From CAIZQW01 sp964459675 (GTDB taxonomy: Bacteria; Verrucomicrobiota; Kiritimatiellia; RFP12; UBA1067), in the NCBI GenBank assembly GCA_964459675.1, contig CAYWNP010000036.1:1-22428 (forward strand): a stretch of DNA of 22,428 bases, in the 5' to 3' direction. Below, one piece after another: positions 6,186 through 14,645 of the stretch. The translations under genes and the position numbers were made by a program. Positions within the stretch are counted from its first letter, which is position 1. Each line of letters starts with the position of its first letter. The notes under the pieces were generated by a model that was not told the DNA's origin, ran no database searches, and saw only the letters and a program-made list of their open reading frames with translations.

Positions 6186-7667
6186 ATGGGCGGATTTTTT
6201 GGTGTTGTCTCTAAGCAGGATTGTGTTGCGGATCTCTTTTTTGGAACAGATTATCATTCGCATCTCGGGACCATGCGTGGGGGGTTGGCGGTTTTGTCAC
6301 CCAAAGGATTTCAACGCGCCATCCATGACATTTCCAACTCCCAATTTCGGACCAAATTCGAGAACGATTTCAAACGTTTTGAGGGAAACTCGGGGTTGGG
6401 CGTGATCAGTGATAACGAGGATCAACCATTATTGATCGCCTCCCATTTAGGCGTCTATGCGATCGTCACCATAGGCGTCATCACCAATCTCAACGAACTC
6501 GTACAGGAGATGTTCTCCTCCCACTCCGCCCATTTTTCAGAGATGAGCCAAAGCGGGGTCAATCCAACTGAACTCGTCGCGATGTTGATCAATACGCAGG
6601 AGACCTTTGAACAGGGTGTCCAATACGCCCAACTAAAAATTGCGGGGTCTTGCTCCATGCTGATCCTCACCACGAAGGGAACCCTTTACGCGGTCCGGGA
6701 TCGTTATGGCCGGACCCCCATCGTTATAGGGGAGAAAGAAGATGCCTTCGCCTTTGCGATGGAATCGAGTAGTTTTCCAAATTTAGGCTACAGGTATAGT
6801 CGCGACATCGGCCCCGGCGAGATGGTTCGGTGCGATGCTGAGGGGATGACGACAGTGATTCGCCCAGGCAAAGAGATGGCGATCTGTGCCTTCTTATGGG
6901 TCTACTTTGGTTATCCCGCCTCATCGTATGAAGGAAAGAATGTTGAGCTCTCCCGTTATAACTGCGGCGCCGCCCTAGCACGGGCCAATCCAGTCGATGC
7001 AGACTCTGTCGGAGGGGTTCCTGACTCCGGTGTGGGGCATGCGCTAGGATATGCAGCAGAGGCTGGCATCCACTACGCGAGGCCCTTTGTCAAATATACG
7101 CCGACCTGGCCCCGCAGCTTCATGCCGCCCGATCAGAAACAACGTGAACTCATTGCGCTCATGAAGCTTATTCCAATTCCTGACTTAATTAAAGGGAAGC
7201 GCCTGATCTTTTGCGATGATTCGATTGTGAGAGGCACGCAACTGCGTGACCAGGTGAAGCGTCTTTACGACGACGGCGCAAAAGAGATCCACATGCGCAT
7301 AGCCTGCCCTCCCCTGCTCTATCAATGTAAGTTTCTAAACTTCTCGCGTTCACGTAGCGAGATGGACTTAGCAACCCGACGTACCATCCGCGAAATCGAA
7401 GGCGACCGTGCGGATGTCTCCGCCTATCGTGACCCTGCAGGAGCGCCCTACCAAGAGATGGTCGGACGCATCCAGAAGCGCTTAGGACTTTCCTCACTTG
7501 CCTATCAGAAGCTCGACGATCTGACCCAAGCCATTCAGATGCCCAAGAACCAGCTCTGCACCTATTGCTTCACCGGTGAAGACATCGCCAAGCCTAACGG
7601 ATGCCAACAAGGATGCTCGTACTGTGCAGCCCCCTGCACCTCCACCGCCACACCCGTCCGAAGTTAA
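6186..7667 (+). CDS. PurF-like amidophosphoribosyltransferase homologue without the catalytic N-terminal Cys
   Basis: The product has 493 residues. The N-terminal half has the class-II glutamine amidotransferase fold, but it begins MGGFFGV where PurF has Met-Cys-Gly-Ile-x-Gly. The HRGQ motif is replaced by SHLGTMRGG. The nucleophilic Cys is therefore missing and glutamine hydrolysis is not expected. The phosphoribosyltransferase half keeps PDSGVGHALGYA, the flexible-loop-like KYTPTWPRSFMPP, and the PRPP-binding LIFCDDSIVRGTQ (Asp344, Asp345). The C-terminus is Cys-rich and contains CTYCFTGED, like the CxxCFTG of iron-sulfur PurF enzymes, plus further Cys residues. It could make phosphoribosylamine from ammonia or serve another role. 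I recall similar MGGFFG proteins labelled PurF in Bacteroidetes. A transglutaminase-like gene follows after 8 bases. Confidence 0.8.
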   Translation: MGGFFGVVSKQDCVADLFFGTDYHSHLGTMRGGLAVLSPKGFQRAIHDISNSQFRTKFENDFKRFEGNSGLGVISDNEDQPLLIASHLGVYAIVTIGVITNLNELVQEMFSSHSAHFSEMSQSGVNPTELVAMLINTQETFEQGVQYAQLKIAGSCSMLILTTKGTLYAVRDRYGRTPIVIGEKEDAFAFAMESSSFPNLGYRYSRDIGPGEMVRCDAEGMTTVIRPGKEMAICAFLWVYFGYPASSYEGKNVELSRYNCGAALARANPVDADSVGGVPDSGVGHALGYAAEAGIHYARPFVKYTPTWPRSFMPPDQKQRELIALMKLIPIPDLIKGKRLIFCDDSIVRGTQLRDQVKRLYDDGAKEIHMRIACPPLLYQCKFLNFSRSRSEMDLATRRTIREIEGDRADVSAYRDPAGAPYQEMVGRIQKRLGLSSLAYQKLDDLTQAIQMPKNQLCTYCFTGEDIAKPNGCQQGCSYCAAPCTSTATPVRS

Positions 7668-7675
7668 CCTATTAG

Positions 7676-9397
7676 ATGGACAAGAAGCAACTAGAGCGAT
7701 GCTCTTCCGCCGTGACGCTCTCTGACATGGAGATGTTTGTCTTCCCTGAGCTGATGTACAGCCTCGTCCTGGCGAATATCATGTCGCCACGGCTCTGGCT
7801 CTGGAGGGAGGATCCGTGGTTTCATGGAATCCGGAAACTGAAGCCCTATCGCAGACTTCAACGCTTAAAGCAATACATCATGGATCACTATGTCTTCAAT
7901 CTCGATCTCGAGACTTGGGGACTTACAAACCAAGCCCGCGAACTTGCCCGCTTTGAAAGTTTTCTCTCCCCGGAGGTCATCGCCCAATCCAATGCGCTCT
8001 TCGGTTATACAGGGGATGCCTATTACTTCGACATTGATATCCGAACACACTTCGGGCTCGACAAGTACACCTCGGATGTCATCCCGTATTGGAAAACTGA
8101 AACGCTGGAAGCCATGGATGCCTTCCAGCACCGAGAAGGCTTTACAACGGGAGCTGGCGAATGTGTCTCGCTGGCAGCACTCTATGCCTCGGCTCTCTTT
8201 GTGGTGGCCGGCATACCTCTCGAAAAGATATTCCTGATGGCCACTCCTCTTCACTCGCAAAACTTTATTGACGAGGGGGAAGGCATCTTGATCAACAACC
8301 GTCGTCTCGTGACGAAGGCTATGTGGTTCAATGGGACTCAGATATCCGGGCAAGCACGACGTGCCCTCGAGCACGAGCGCGTCACCATCGTCGCACATCA
8401 TACGGGATTTATTCACACCCTCTATCCGCGCGCGACCATCCAACAACATGCGTTCGAACGGTTTGCCAAACAGTTGCGTACGTATCTCAAGACAAACCTC
8501 ACCCCCGAGATTCTTGGCAACTTTTTGCGCCAAAACCCAAAAGTCAGAGATTGTTTTGTTTTACGCTGGCCCATCAATGGCATCAACCGCTACTTACTTC
8601 TTGAGCAAGCTTTCCGTTTCGAGCAGGACAGTACCTACAAGGTAACGGACGAGACGCGCGAGCGCCTGATGGAGACAATTCCCATCGAGACCTTCTCTGC
8701 TGGTCACCTCCCCTGCAAGGTCGTCCTCAACGACATCGAAGCGTTTTTCAGAACGCGCGATGTGAATCTTGAAAGCGCGGAAGATGTTGAGGCCCTGAAG
8801 CAGGCGATTGGTAATGCATGTATGAGCGCCTCGGAGATCGTCAGCCAATTAAGCCTCTTCTGCCACACAGACCCGAGACTTCCTGATCCCACATCAGTGA
8901 CCTTTGACACGAACGAGCCTGCCATTCCCCTGACCACCACCATGACACGCGAAGAGGTCATTGGCTGTCTTGAAACGCTTCGTGCGAAAAATATGACTGT
9001 CGATATGGCTTTCTATGCGTGGCGCGACTTATCTCGCACAAGCATTGAACCCTTTATGTTGGCAGCCTTGGAACGCAATCCTGTTTCACAAAGTGGCTCC
9101 GCCGCATTAAGCCAGCATGAACTTATTGCGCGTGTGACGTCCTGGCCGAACGAATCACTCTATGATGGCGAGACACGCCTCGCACAGCCGGATGAGGTCT
9201 GGAACTTTAAGCGTGGGGATGGACTGGAGAAGGCCATCCTCATTGCAGCTCTTCTCCGTGCACGCGGGACTGGCCCATTACGAGTATACCGCAGAGCAAA
9301 CCAAGCTGAAATTGAGAGCGCTGAAGGTGCTGTGCTCGGTTCATGGACTTCCACCAAACTGCAGCCTGGCTTTTCGATTCAAATCGAACCTCTTTAA
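7676..9397 (+). CDS. Transglutaminase-like protein with a second, degenerate transglutaminase-like segment
   Basis: The product has 573 residues and no signal peptide, so it is probably cytosolic. A transglutaminase/papain-like core is suggested by GAGECVSLAALYASALFVVAGI (Cys163, split here after 20 residues in the family sense), PLHSQNF (His193) and ILINNRR, where Asn207 or Asn208 occupies the usual Asp position. Near the C-terminus, WNFKRGDGLEKAILIAALL repeats the pattern of transglutaminase motif W-x-GDC-x-DKA, but the Cys is Gly516, so this copy should be inactive. The middle is helical and unassigned. It starts 8 bases after the purF-like stop with no clear ribosome site, implying co-expression. 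The reaction and substrate are unknown; proteolysis, amide transfer or a structural role are possible. Confidence 0.6.
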   Translation: MDKKQLERCSSAVTLSDMEMFVFPELMYSLVLANIMSPRLWLWREDPWFHGIRKLKPYRRLQRLKQYIMDHYVFNLDLETWGLTNQARELARFESFLSPEVIAQSNALFGYTGDAYYFDIDIRTHFGLDKYTSDVIPYWKTETLEAMDAFQHREGFTTGAGECVSLAALYASALFVVAGIPLEKIFLMATPLHSQNFIDEGEGILINNRRLVTKAMWFNGTQISGQARRALEHERVTIVAHHTGFIHTLYPRATIQQHAFERFAKQLRTYLKTNLTPEILGNFLRQNPKVRDCFVLRWPINGINRYLLLEQAFRFEQDSTYKVTDETRERLMETIPIETFSAGHLPCKVVLNDIEAFFRTRDVNLESAEDVEALKQAIGNACMSASEIVSQLSLFCHTDPRLPDPTSVTFDTNEPAIPLTTTMTREEVIGCLETLRAKNMTVDMAFYAWRDLSRTSIEPFMLAALERNPVSQSGSAALSQHELIARVTSWPNESLYDGETRLAQPDEVWNFKRGDGLEKAILIAALLRARGTGPLRVYRRANQAEIESAEGAVLGSWTSTKLQPGFSIQIEPL

Positions 9398-9401
9398 AGC
9401 T

Positions 9402-10301
9402 TTAGCCTTTTTGCATGGAACTACCAAACGCAGGAAGTGCAACCCAGTCGATGGGCTGGTTATGGTGAATCAGCTGAAGATCACGAAGAACCTCTTTCCA
9501 GTCTTGATAACGGTTCTCAGGAGCTTTGGCTAGCATTCGCTCCAGCAAGGTCACCACAGACATCTTAATATGAGGCACAAAAATACGGGGATCCGGCGCT
9601 TGATTTTGGCCGACGTGTGCACGCATGATATTTTCGTCATCGAGGCCAATAAAGAGCATTCGGCCTGTGACTAAGTGATAGAGCGTTGCACCCAGGGAAT
9701 AGATGTCCGAACGGCAATCTAGATGGGTTGTCCCATAGATCTGCTCTGGCGACATATATGCAGGGGTTCCCCAGATATCATCGCTGATTCGAGTGGTCTC
9801 CTTCATGCGTGAAAAGGTCTTACAAAGCCCCAGATCCGTCACCTTCACTGTGCCATCCGAATCCACCATGATATTGTCAGGCTTGATATCACAATGAACC
9901 ACCTGATGAAAGTTCCATGCATAGTCCAACGCCACAGCCACACTCTCAGCTATAATGAGCGCATCTTCGACAGGAAGGGTCTTTTTACGCTGGACCAGGT
10001 CACCCATCGTGTAGCCTTCAACGAGCTCCATTACAAAATAACAAGAGCCGTTTGAAAAATTGGCATCATAGACCTGCACAATATTTGGATGCTTAAGCTG
10101 TGCAGCGGTACGGGCCTCCTGTCGGAACTGCTTCATATCCTCTTCAGTTCCTACAAAGGTTGCCGAGAGCACTTTAACAGCGACCATCCGGTCGAGGGAG
10201 ATTTGGCGCGCCTTCCAGACTGCGGCCATGCCTCCTTTTCCGAGCAAGCTAATGATCTCAAAGTTCGGCAGATTAACACACGGTTGAACCATTTCACTCA
10301 T
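9402..10301 (-). CDS. Cytosolic Hanks-type Ser/Thr protein kinase (non-RD)
   Basis: The product is 299 residues, essentially one kinase domain. The Gly-rich loop is GKGGMAAV (21-28), with catalytic-site Lys43 in VAVK, Glu62 in helix C, catalytic loop HCDIKPDN (136-143), metal-binding DLG (156-158) and GTPAYMSPE (178-186). The catalytic-loop Arg is Cys, making it a non-RD kinase, and DFG is DLG as in many bacterial Pkn proteins. There is no transmembrane or sensor domain, which is unusual for this class. It is the last gene of the minus-strand operon and overlaps the stop of the exported multi-Cys protein by four bases, so that protein is a possible partner. It converges with the transglutaminase-like gene, leaving 4 bases between stops. 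Confidence 0.9.
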   Translation of the reverse strand: MSEMVQPCVNLPNFEIISLLGKGGMAAVWKARQISLDRMVAVKVLSATFVGTEEDMKQFRQEARTAAQLKHPNIVQVYDANFSNGSCYFVMELVEGYTMGDLVQRKKTLPVEDALIIAESVAVALDYAWNFHQVVHCDIKPDNIMVDSDGTVKVTDLGLCKTFSRMKETTRISDDIWGTPAYMSPEQIYGTTHLDCRSDIYSLGATLYHLVTGRMLFIGLDDENIMRAHVGQNQAPDPRIFVPHIKMSVVTLLERMLAKAPENRYQDWKEVLRDLQLIHHNQPIDWVALPAFGSSMQKG

Positions 10302-11458
10302 CGTGTTTGAGCCCCCTCACCACGGCAGCCTGTACAGAGAACAGAGCCCTCGCTTTTGCAATCTAAACAAGCAGCCCCATCCTTCATTTTCCCCTGCCCC
10401 TTACATCGCGTACAATCCATGACACCCACTCCTAAACAACGGATGCACCGAACCGCTTGTCCACTCCCTGAACAGCTCTTACAGGGAACAGAGCCCAAGG
10501 CATCACATTTGGAGCAGCGGATCGTGCCAACGCCATTACAACGTGGACAGACACTTTTATCAATTTCAACATCATTTAAACGAATCTCTTTACGGGCATT
10601 CGTCTGACTTTTTGGCATGTCAATACGACCACTCTTACATCCTGGTCCAGGACATTTGATCCAGCGTTCACCTCTGCAGGTTGCACAGCTCATGGTTTCA
10701 AGCCCCTGACAAGCCGCACAGGGCACGGTGTAGCCGGTCATCACCAGCGCGCGTTGACGGGCGTTCAGAAGCTTCTCCAACTCAGGGGTGACGAAAAGGC
10801 GTCCTAACCGGGTTTCACCCGCCAGCATCCGGCGTTGTTCATAGTCGGTACGCCCGCGCAACAGCTCGGCCTTGGTGCGTTCAACATCGGCCGTGCCTAT
10901 AAAAAAACAGGCTCCATTACACATGGGACAGACCGGTTCAGCAAGCCTGTTCCCGCTCTCAAGCTTGGTCTTGGTGACGCCGTCAACCTTAATCGTACTC
11001 TGCGACTTGGCAAGTTTTCCTCGTCCTTGACAGACGCGACACTTGATTTCAGCGGTCTTGAGCTGCCGCATCATCCGCTCTGTCCCTCTCAAGAGCATCC
11101 CATAGGACTCTTTAGAAAAACGTTCATTCTCGAGAAGACGTGACAAGGCCATAGCATTCTTGTAATAGCAGTAGGCAATCGCAGGATTGCCATTGGTCTC
11201 CGCGCGCGACGCGAGTCGAAAATCTTCCTTTATGCAGGCGACCGTTAACTTCGAAATCTCTCCTGCAACATCCATAGCTGGCAACTCGCCCGTCCCAGTG
11301 ATTTCCTTTTTGGGCTTGGGCAATTCAGCACTGCAACGCGAACAGGCTGTCTCACCAGGCTTGGCTTCACGCCCGCACGAAGTACAGATCAAAAGTCCCT
11401 GCGCATACATGACCCCGACAAGACAGAGTCCAATTAAAGAGAGTATCCATGTTCTCAT
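10298..11458 (-). CDS. Exported multi-CxxC (DnaJ-type zinc-finger-like) protein
   Basis: The product has 386 residues. MRTWILSLIGLCLVGVMYAQ is a typical Sec signal peptide. A zinc-ribbon-like pair follows (CTSC, about 25-28, and CSRC). Then come a helical segment (about 60-140) and about eleven more Cys pairs, many as CxxCxGxG (CRVCQGRG, CPRCNGVG, CKSCSGSG, CIRCLGVG, CTRCKGQG, CTGCRGEG), the pattern of the DnaJ central zinc domain. There is no J domain. Such arrays usually bind zinc and unfolded protein in the cytosol, so a signal peptide here is unexpected. It overlaps rlmB upstream and the kinase gene downstream by four bases each. Function unknown. Confidence 0.8.
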   Translation of the reverse strand: MRTWILSLIGLCLVGVMYAQGLLICTSCGREAKPGETACSRCSAELPKPKKEITGTGELPAMDVAGEISKLTVACIKEDFRLASRAETNGNPAIAYCYYKNAMALSRLLENERFSKESYGMLLRGTERMMRQLKTAEIKCRVCQGRGKLAKSQSTIKVDGVTKTKLESGNRLAEPVCPMCNGACFFIGTADVERTKAELLRGRTDYEQRRMLAGETRLGRLFVTPELEKLLNARQRALVMTGYTVPCAACQGLETMSCATCRGERWIKCPGPGCKSGRIDMPKSQTNARKEIRLNDVEIDKSVCPRCNGVGTIRCSKCDALGSVPCKSCSGSGQAVRCIRCLGVGVMDCTRCKGQGKMKDGAACLDCKSEGSVLCTGCRGEGAQTR

Positions 11459-12282
11459 TCCTTGCGCCCTTTCTTGGTTTGCTGCTGACGAACAATCTCA
11501 TACATGGCAATTCCACCTGCCACGCCTGCATTTAAAGAGGCAATCTTCCCTCTCATGGGCAAGCAGGCAATAAAATCACAGGACTCCCGCACCAGTCTCG
11601 AAAGACCGGCTCCCTCGCTCCCAACGACCAACCCGACTCGGCCCGTAAAATCAACTTGGGTATGGGGCTTTGCATCCTCACCGAAGTCGAGTCCAGTCAA
11701 CCAAGCACCCGCCTCTTGGACCTCCTTCATCGCTCGCACAAGGTTGACCACCTTGACTACACAAATATGTTCGGAGGCTCCAGCGGAGGCTCGAACCACG
11801 CCAGGCGTCACGCCAGAAGCACGATCCTCTGGTAGAATGACCGCGCAGACGCCGGCCGCTTCGGCCGTCCGCAACATCGAACCCACATTCTGCGGATCTT
11901 CGATATGATCCAAAAAGAGGACAATGGCATTCGGATCCTCCTTCACCATGGAGAGGACGACGGTCATATCGCTGTAAGGGAAACCCCCTGTCCGCAAAGC
12001 AACACCTTGATGGTTCCCTCCGTCACAAAGCGTATCCAACACATCACGTTCGACCGTCTTGAAGGGGACGCCACGCGTGAGAAGTATCCCGCGGATCTCA
12101 GCGACCTCCGGAGCATCCCGCCCTTCTGCTGGAAGCACGGCTTCATAAAGATGGCGACGTTCAGCTTTGACCACCTCAAGTACAGGACGCCGTCCATAGA
12201 TCCACTCGCCTCTTTCTGCTAAGGGGAGTGAACGTGGCGCACCGACTTGAAAATCTTTGTACTGTTTGTTACGAGGTTTCAC
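11455..12282 (-). CDS. rlmB: SpoU/TrmH-family RNA 2'-O-methyltransferase, RlmB-like
   Basis: The product has 275 residues. An N-terminal substrate-binding domain (WIYGRRPVLEVV at 27-38, NHQGVAL at 90-96) precedes the SPOUT catalytic domain. SpoU motifs are LDHIEDPQNVGSMLRTAEAAG (125-144, shown without its first residues in the family), GLVVGSEGAGL (217-227) and LPMRGKIASLNAGVAGG (241-257). The usual SLNVSVA reads SLNAGVA. The family methylates the 2'-O of a ribose in 23S rRNA (G2251 in E. coli) using S-adenosylmethionine and works as a dimer. It overlaps the lpxC-like gene (12279-12282) and the multi-Cys gene (11455-11458). TrmH-like tRNA specificity cannot be excluded. Confidence 0.88.
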   Translation of the reverse strand: MKPRNKQYKDFQVGAPRSLPLAERGEWIYGRRPVLEVVKAERRHLYEAVLPAEGRDAPEVAEIRGILLTRGVPFKTVERDVLDTLCDGGNHQGVALRTGGFPYSDMTVVLSMVKEDPNAIVLFLDHIEDPQNVGSMLRTAEAAGVCAVILPEDRASGVTPGVVRASAGASEHICVVKVVNLVRAMKEVQEAGAWLTGLDFGEDAKPHTQVDFTGRVGLVVGSEGAGLSRLVRESCDFIACLPMRGKIASLNAGVAGGIAMYEIVRQQQTKKGRKE

Positions 12283-13313
12283 TTTACAGACTCCAGTAAA
12301 TCATGCTGATAGAGCTGGGTAACCGCACGGACATCCAACGTATGCCCGGCACAGTAGGAGACCACCCGTCCGACAAAACGTCCCGTATCAATCAGCGCAA
12401 GGGCCGCCAAGAGATCCAGGGTCGCACGGTGCCATACAGGCTCTAATGCTTTTCCACTGCCCTCTTGCACAAACCGGGGCTCACCATAGAACTTCTTTTT
12501 ACCATGAATCAGAATATTGTCGGTCGTATAACCTAGGTTTCGTGTATCGGCAAAGATGAAGCCAAAGGCTTTGACCATCAGCATTTGGCGATGCGCCGCA
12601 TTGGTACGTGCAAAGGCGCCAGTGCGGAAGGTTTCAGGCGTCACATCAAAGACGATACGTTGCTGCCCGATAATCGAATTGAAGTTGATCGCGCAGTCCA
12701 TGCGCAACTTCTTCTCACCATTCTCGGGGGGAAGAAAAGTCAAAAAATCGCCACGGTCTCCACCGAAAGTAACAGGCTCTTTGACGGTCACATAATGCGC
12801 GGGCTCATCGAGCTCAACAATCTTCGCTTGATCAATTGCCTCAATCAAGTCGAGACTGCTCCGATCAAAGAGCGGTGGATCTCCCGCGTCCACACGCAAG
12901 GTTAGATCATCAATCCCCAGACCCAGACGCAAAGCAACAATATGTTCAACCATACGCAGATAGTTGCGTGGGTTACCACTCCGCAAGACGATATTACGGG
13001 CCGAGGTCCAAACATTACGAATGGAGACCAACGTGTCCAGCTGCTCTTTCAAATCCGTCCGCTCAATCCACCACCCAGCGGCTCCATGTTTAGCAGTGGC
13101 AAAGGTCACCGTCCGTTGCTTATGACCATAAAAGGTTCCAGGCCCTGTAACAGAGGCTTCACTGGCGAGGCCCGTACGGCGCTCAGAAAAGCCGGTTTTT
13201 CCTTCACAGAGCTTCACATCGTCAATGGGCTGATTATGAAATTTCTCATATCCCCCCCAGACCGCATGCTCAGCACCTAATAAAATCTTTCCAACTGGAT
13301 ATCTAAAATCCAT
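12279..13313 (-). CDS. LpxC-like UDP-acyl-GlcNAc deacetylase homologue with altered active site
   Basis: The product has 344 residues against about 305 for LpxC. The extra length is mainly at the N-terminus (1-50). LpxC landmarks are an ERTDL segment near 84-88, MVEHIVALRLGLGIDD (121-136, with the Glu-His pair of the active site at 123-124), WHRATLDLLAAL and AGHTLD (His324). In LpxC the metal ligands lie in HKxxDxxGD. Here the spacing is His295-x4-Asp300, one residue longer, and the second Asp of that motif is Ala304. LpxC removes the acetyl group from UDP-3-O-acyl-GlcNAc in lipid A synthesis. This protein may be an LpxC of a divergent clade or a paralogue with another substrate. GAGGA about 7 bases upstream supports the start. 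It lies between murC-like and rlmB genes. Confidence 0.72.
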   Translation of the reverse strand: MDFRYPVGKILLGAEHAVWGGYEKFHNQPIDDVKLCEGKTGFSERRTGLASEASVTGPGTFYGHKQRTVTFATAKHGAAGWWIERTDLKEQLDTLVSIRNVWTSARNIVLRSGNPRNYLRMVEHIVALRLGLGIDDLTLRVDAGDPPLFDRSSLDLIEAIDQAKIVELDEPAHYVTVKEPVTFGGDRGDFLTFLPPENGEKKLRMDCAINFNSIIGQQRIVFDVTPETFRTGAFARTNAAHRQMLMVKAFGFIFADTRNLGYTTDNILIHGKKKFYGEPRFVQEGSGKALEPVWHRATLDLLAALALIDTGRFVGRVVSYCAGHTLDVRAVTQLYQHDLLESVK

Positions 13314-13333
13314 ACATTCCTCATCCCTTTACG

Positions 13334-14638
13334 TTATCCCCTTCCAGCCAGACGTTTTGCCAAGCGAGGCAAGTCAGGATCACGCGCACCAAATGTCACC
13401 AAAGCACCTTTTCCTGCATGAGCGGCTTCGCGCATGCGAGACTCCACGGCATCCCAAGAATTAAAGTGCAATACTTTAACATGTTTACCCTCCAAACGTG
13501 AAGCTAAATCCGTACTCGAAACGCTTCTATCTGCAGTGCCCCCCGCATCGTAAACCGGCAACAATAAAAGTTCATCGCAGGGACGGCAAACCCGTTCAAA
13601 AACAAGGGTCAAGTCATCAATCATTTTTCGCAGGGGCGCAAAACCGTGGGGCCGCCATACCGCGCAAATTCCTTGGGGAAAAGCCATTGTGAGGGTTGTC
13701 CAAGCCGCAGCCAGCTTTTCCGGATTGTGCGCATAGTCATCGATGACAACCGCTTTCCCGCACGTGCCCAGCTTCTGCAAACGGCGCTCGATACCGCCAA
13801 AGCGCGCCAACGACTCCGCCAATTGAGTTGCGTCCGCTCCAAGCGCACGCGCCATCCTGACTGCGTGCCAGGCGTTGTGGATGTTATGGAGACCTGGCAT
13901 CGGAATGCAATACCGGACACCTTCGTAGGTAAAAAAGCCATTCCACCCCTCTTGCCGAACCTCCTGGAGGGAGGCTGTCTCATCCTGCTCATCAATAATA
14001 ATACCTGGCACCTTACTTCGGAAGCAGGCAAAGAGGTCAAGCGTCTCAGTCAATCCAAAATGATCCGCGGAGGCATTTGTGATAATGGCGTGCTCAGGCG
14101 TAAAGTTCATCAAAGAGCGATCCGACTCATCAGCCTCGATCACCGCCCACTCGCCCTTGCCGTTACGGACGGAACCCATCCGCGTCCCTCCTTTATCCCA
14201 TCCCGTCACAGCTGCCCCATTGACAACAAAGGGGTCCAGACCTGCACCTTCCAGAAGCCACCCCAACATCCCCGTCACCGTACTCTTACCGCACGTTCCT
14301 GTCACCGCAATCAGGCGACGACCTTTAAGGAGATTTGCAAGTTCCGCCGCACGATGGACCACAGGAATCCCCAACGCCTTTGCTCGAACAACCTCCGGGT
14401 TGTCGGATTCAATGGCCGTACTCACCACAAGCCGGTTCGTCACCTGGGTGACCCCACTGCCGTCCTGGGTATAGAGCGCAACTCCCTGGTTTTTAAGGCA
14501 GGCCAACGGTCCTGTTAAATCCCCCGCATCCAGAAGTCGGTCAGATCCTGTCACGGTATAACCACAATCCAGGAGTGCCTGTGCCAGTGCACTCATGCCG
14601 ACCCCACCTATTCCAGAAACATGTACCGTCTCGTTCAT
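13334..14638 (-). CDS. murC: MurC-like Mur ligase (UDP-MurNAc-L-alanine ligase type)
   Basis: The product has 434 residues, slightly short for MurC (about 450-490). The N-terminal Rossmann domain begins HVSGIGGVGMSALAQ (6-20). The ATP loop is TGTCGKST (113-120), where MurC usually has GTHGKTTT. Then come IEADESD (167-173, typical of MurC rather than Mpl), ITNASADHFG, FGGIERRLQ, IDDYAHNPEKL and WRPHGFAPLR in the C-terminal domain. MurC adds L-Ala to UDP-MurNAc in the cytosol, using ATP. It stands 20 bases upstream of the lpxC-like gene and 7 bases downstream of the comEC-like gene. A paralogue specialised for another UDP-sugar cannot be excluded, given the altered P-loop and the separation from other mur genes. 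Confidence 0.8.
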   Translation of the reverse strand: MNETVHVSGIGGVGMSALAQALLDCGYTVTGSDRLLDAGDLTGPLACLKNQGVALYTQDGSGVTQVTNRLVVSTAIESDNPEVVRAKALGIPVVHRAAELANLLKGRRLIAVTGTCGKSTVTGMLGWLLEGAGLDPFVVNGAAVTGWDKGGTRMGSVRNGKGEWAVIEADESDRSLMNFTPEHAIITNASADHFGLTETLDLFACFRSKVPGIIIDEQDETASLQEVRQEGWNGFFTYEGVRYCIPMPGLHNIHNAWHAVRMARALGADATQLAESLARFGGIERRLQKLGTCGKAVVIDDYAHNPEKLAAAWTTLTMAFPQGICAVWRPHGFAPLRKMIDDLTLVFERVCRPCDELLLLPVYDAGGTADRSVSSTDLASRLEGKHVKVLHFNSWDAVESRMREAAHAGKGALVTFGARDPDLPRLAKRLAGRG

Positions 14639-14645
14639 ACGCTCC

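Noticed and set aside
7865..8533. 222-codon open frame on the minus strand
   Set aside because: It is antisense to the transglutaminase-like gene, has no recognisable domain and no ribosome site.
13646..14518. 290-codon open frame on the plus strand
   Set aside because: It is antisense to the murC-like gene, whose motifs are clear on the minus strand; the product has a composition typical of a shadow frame.
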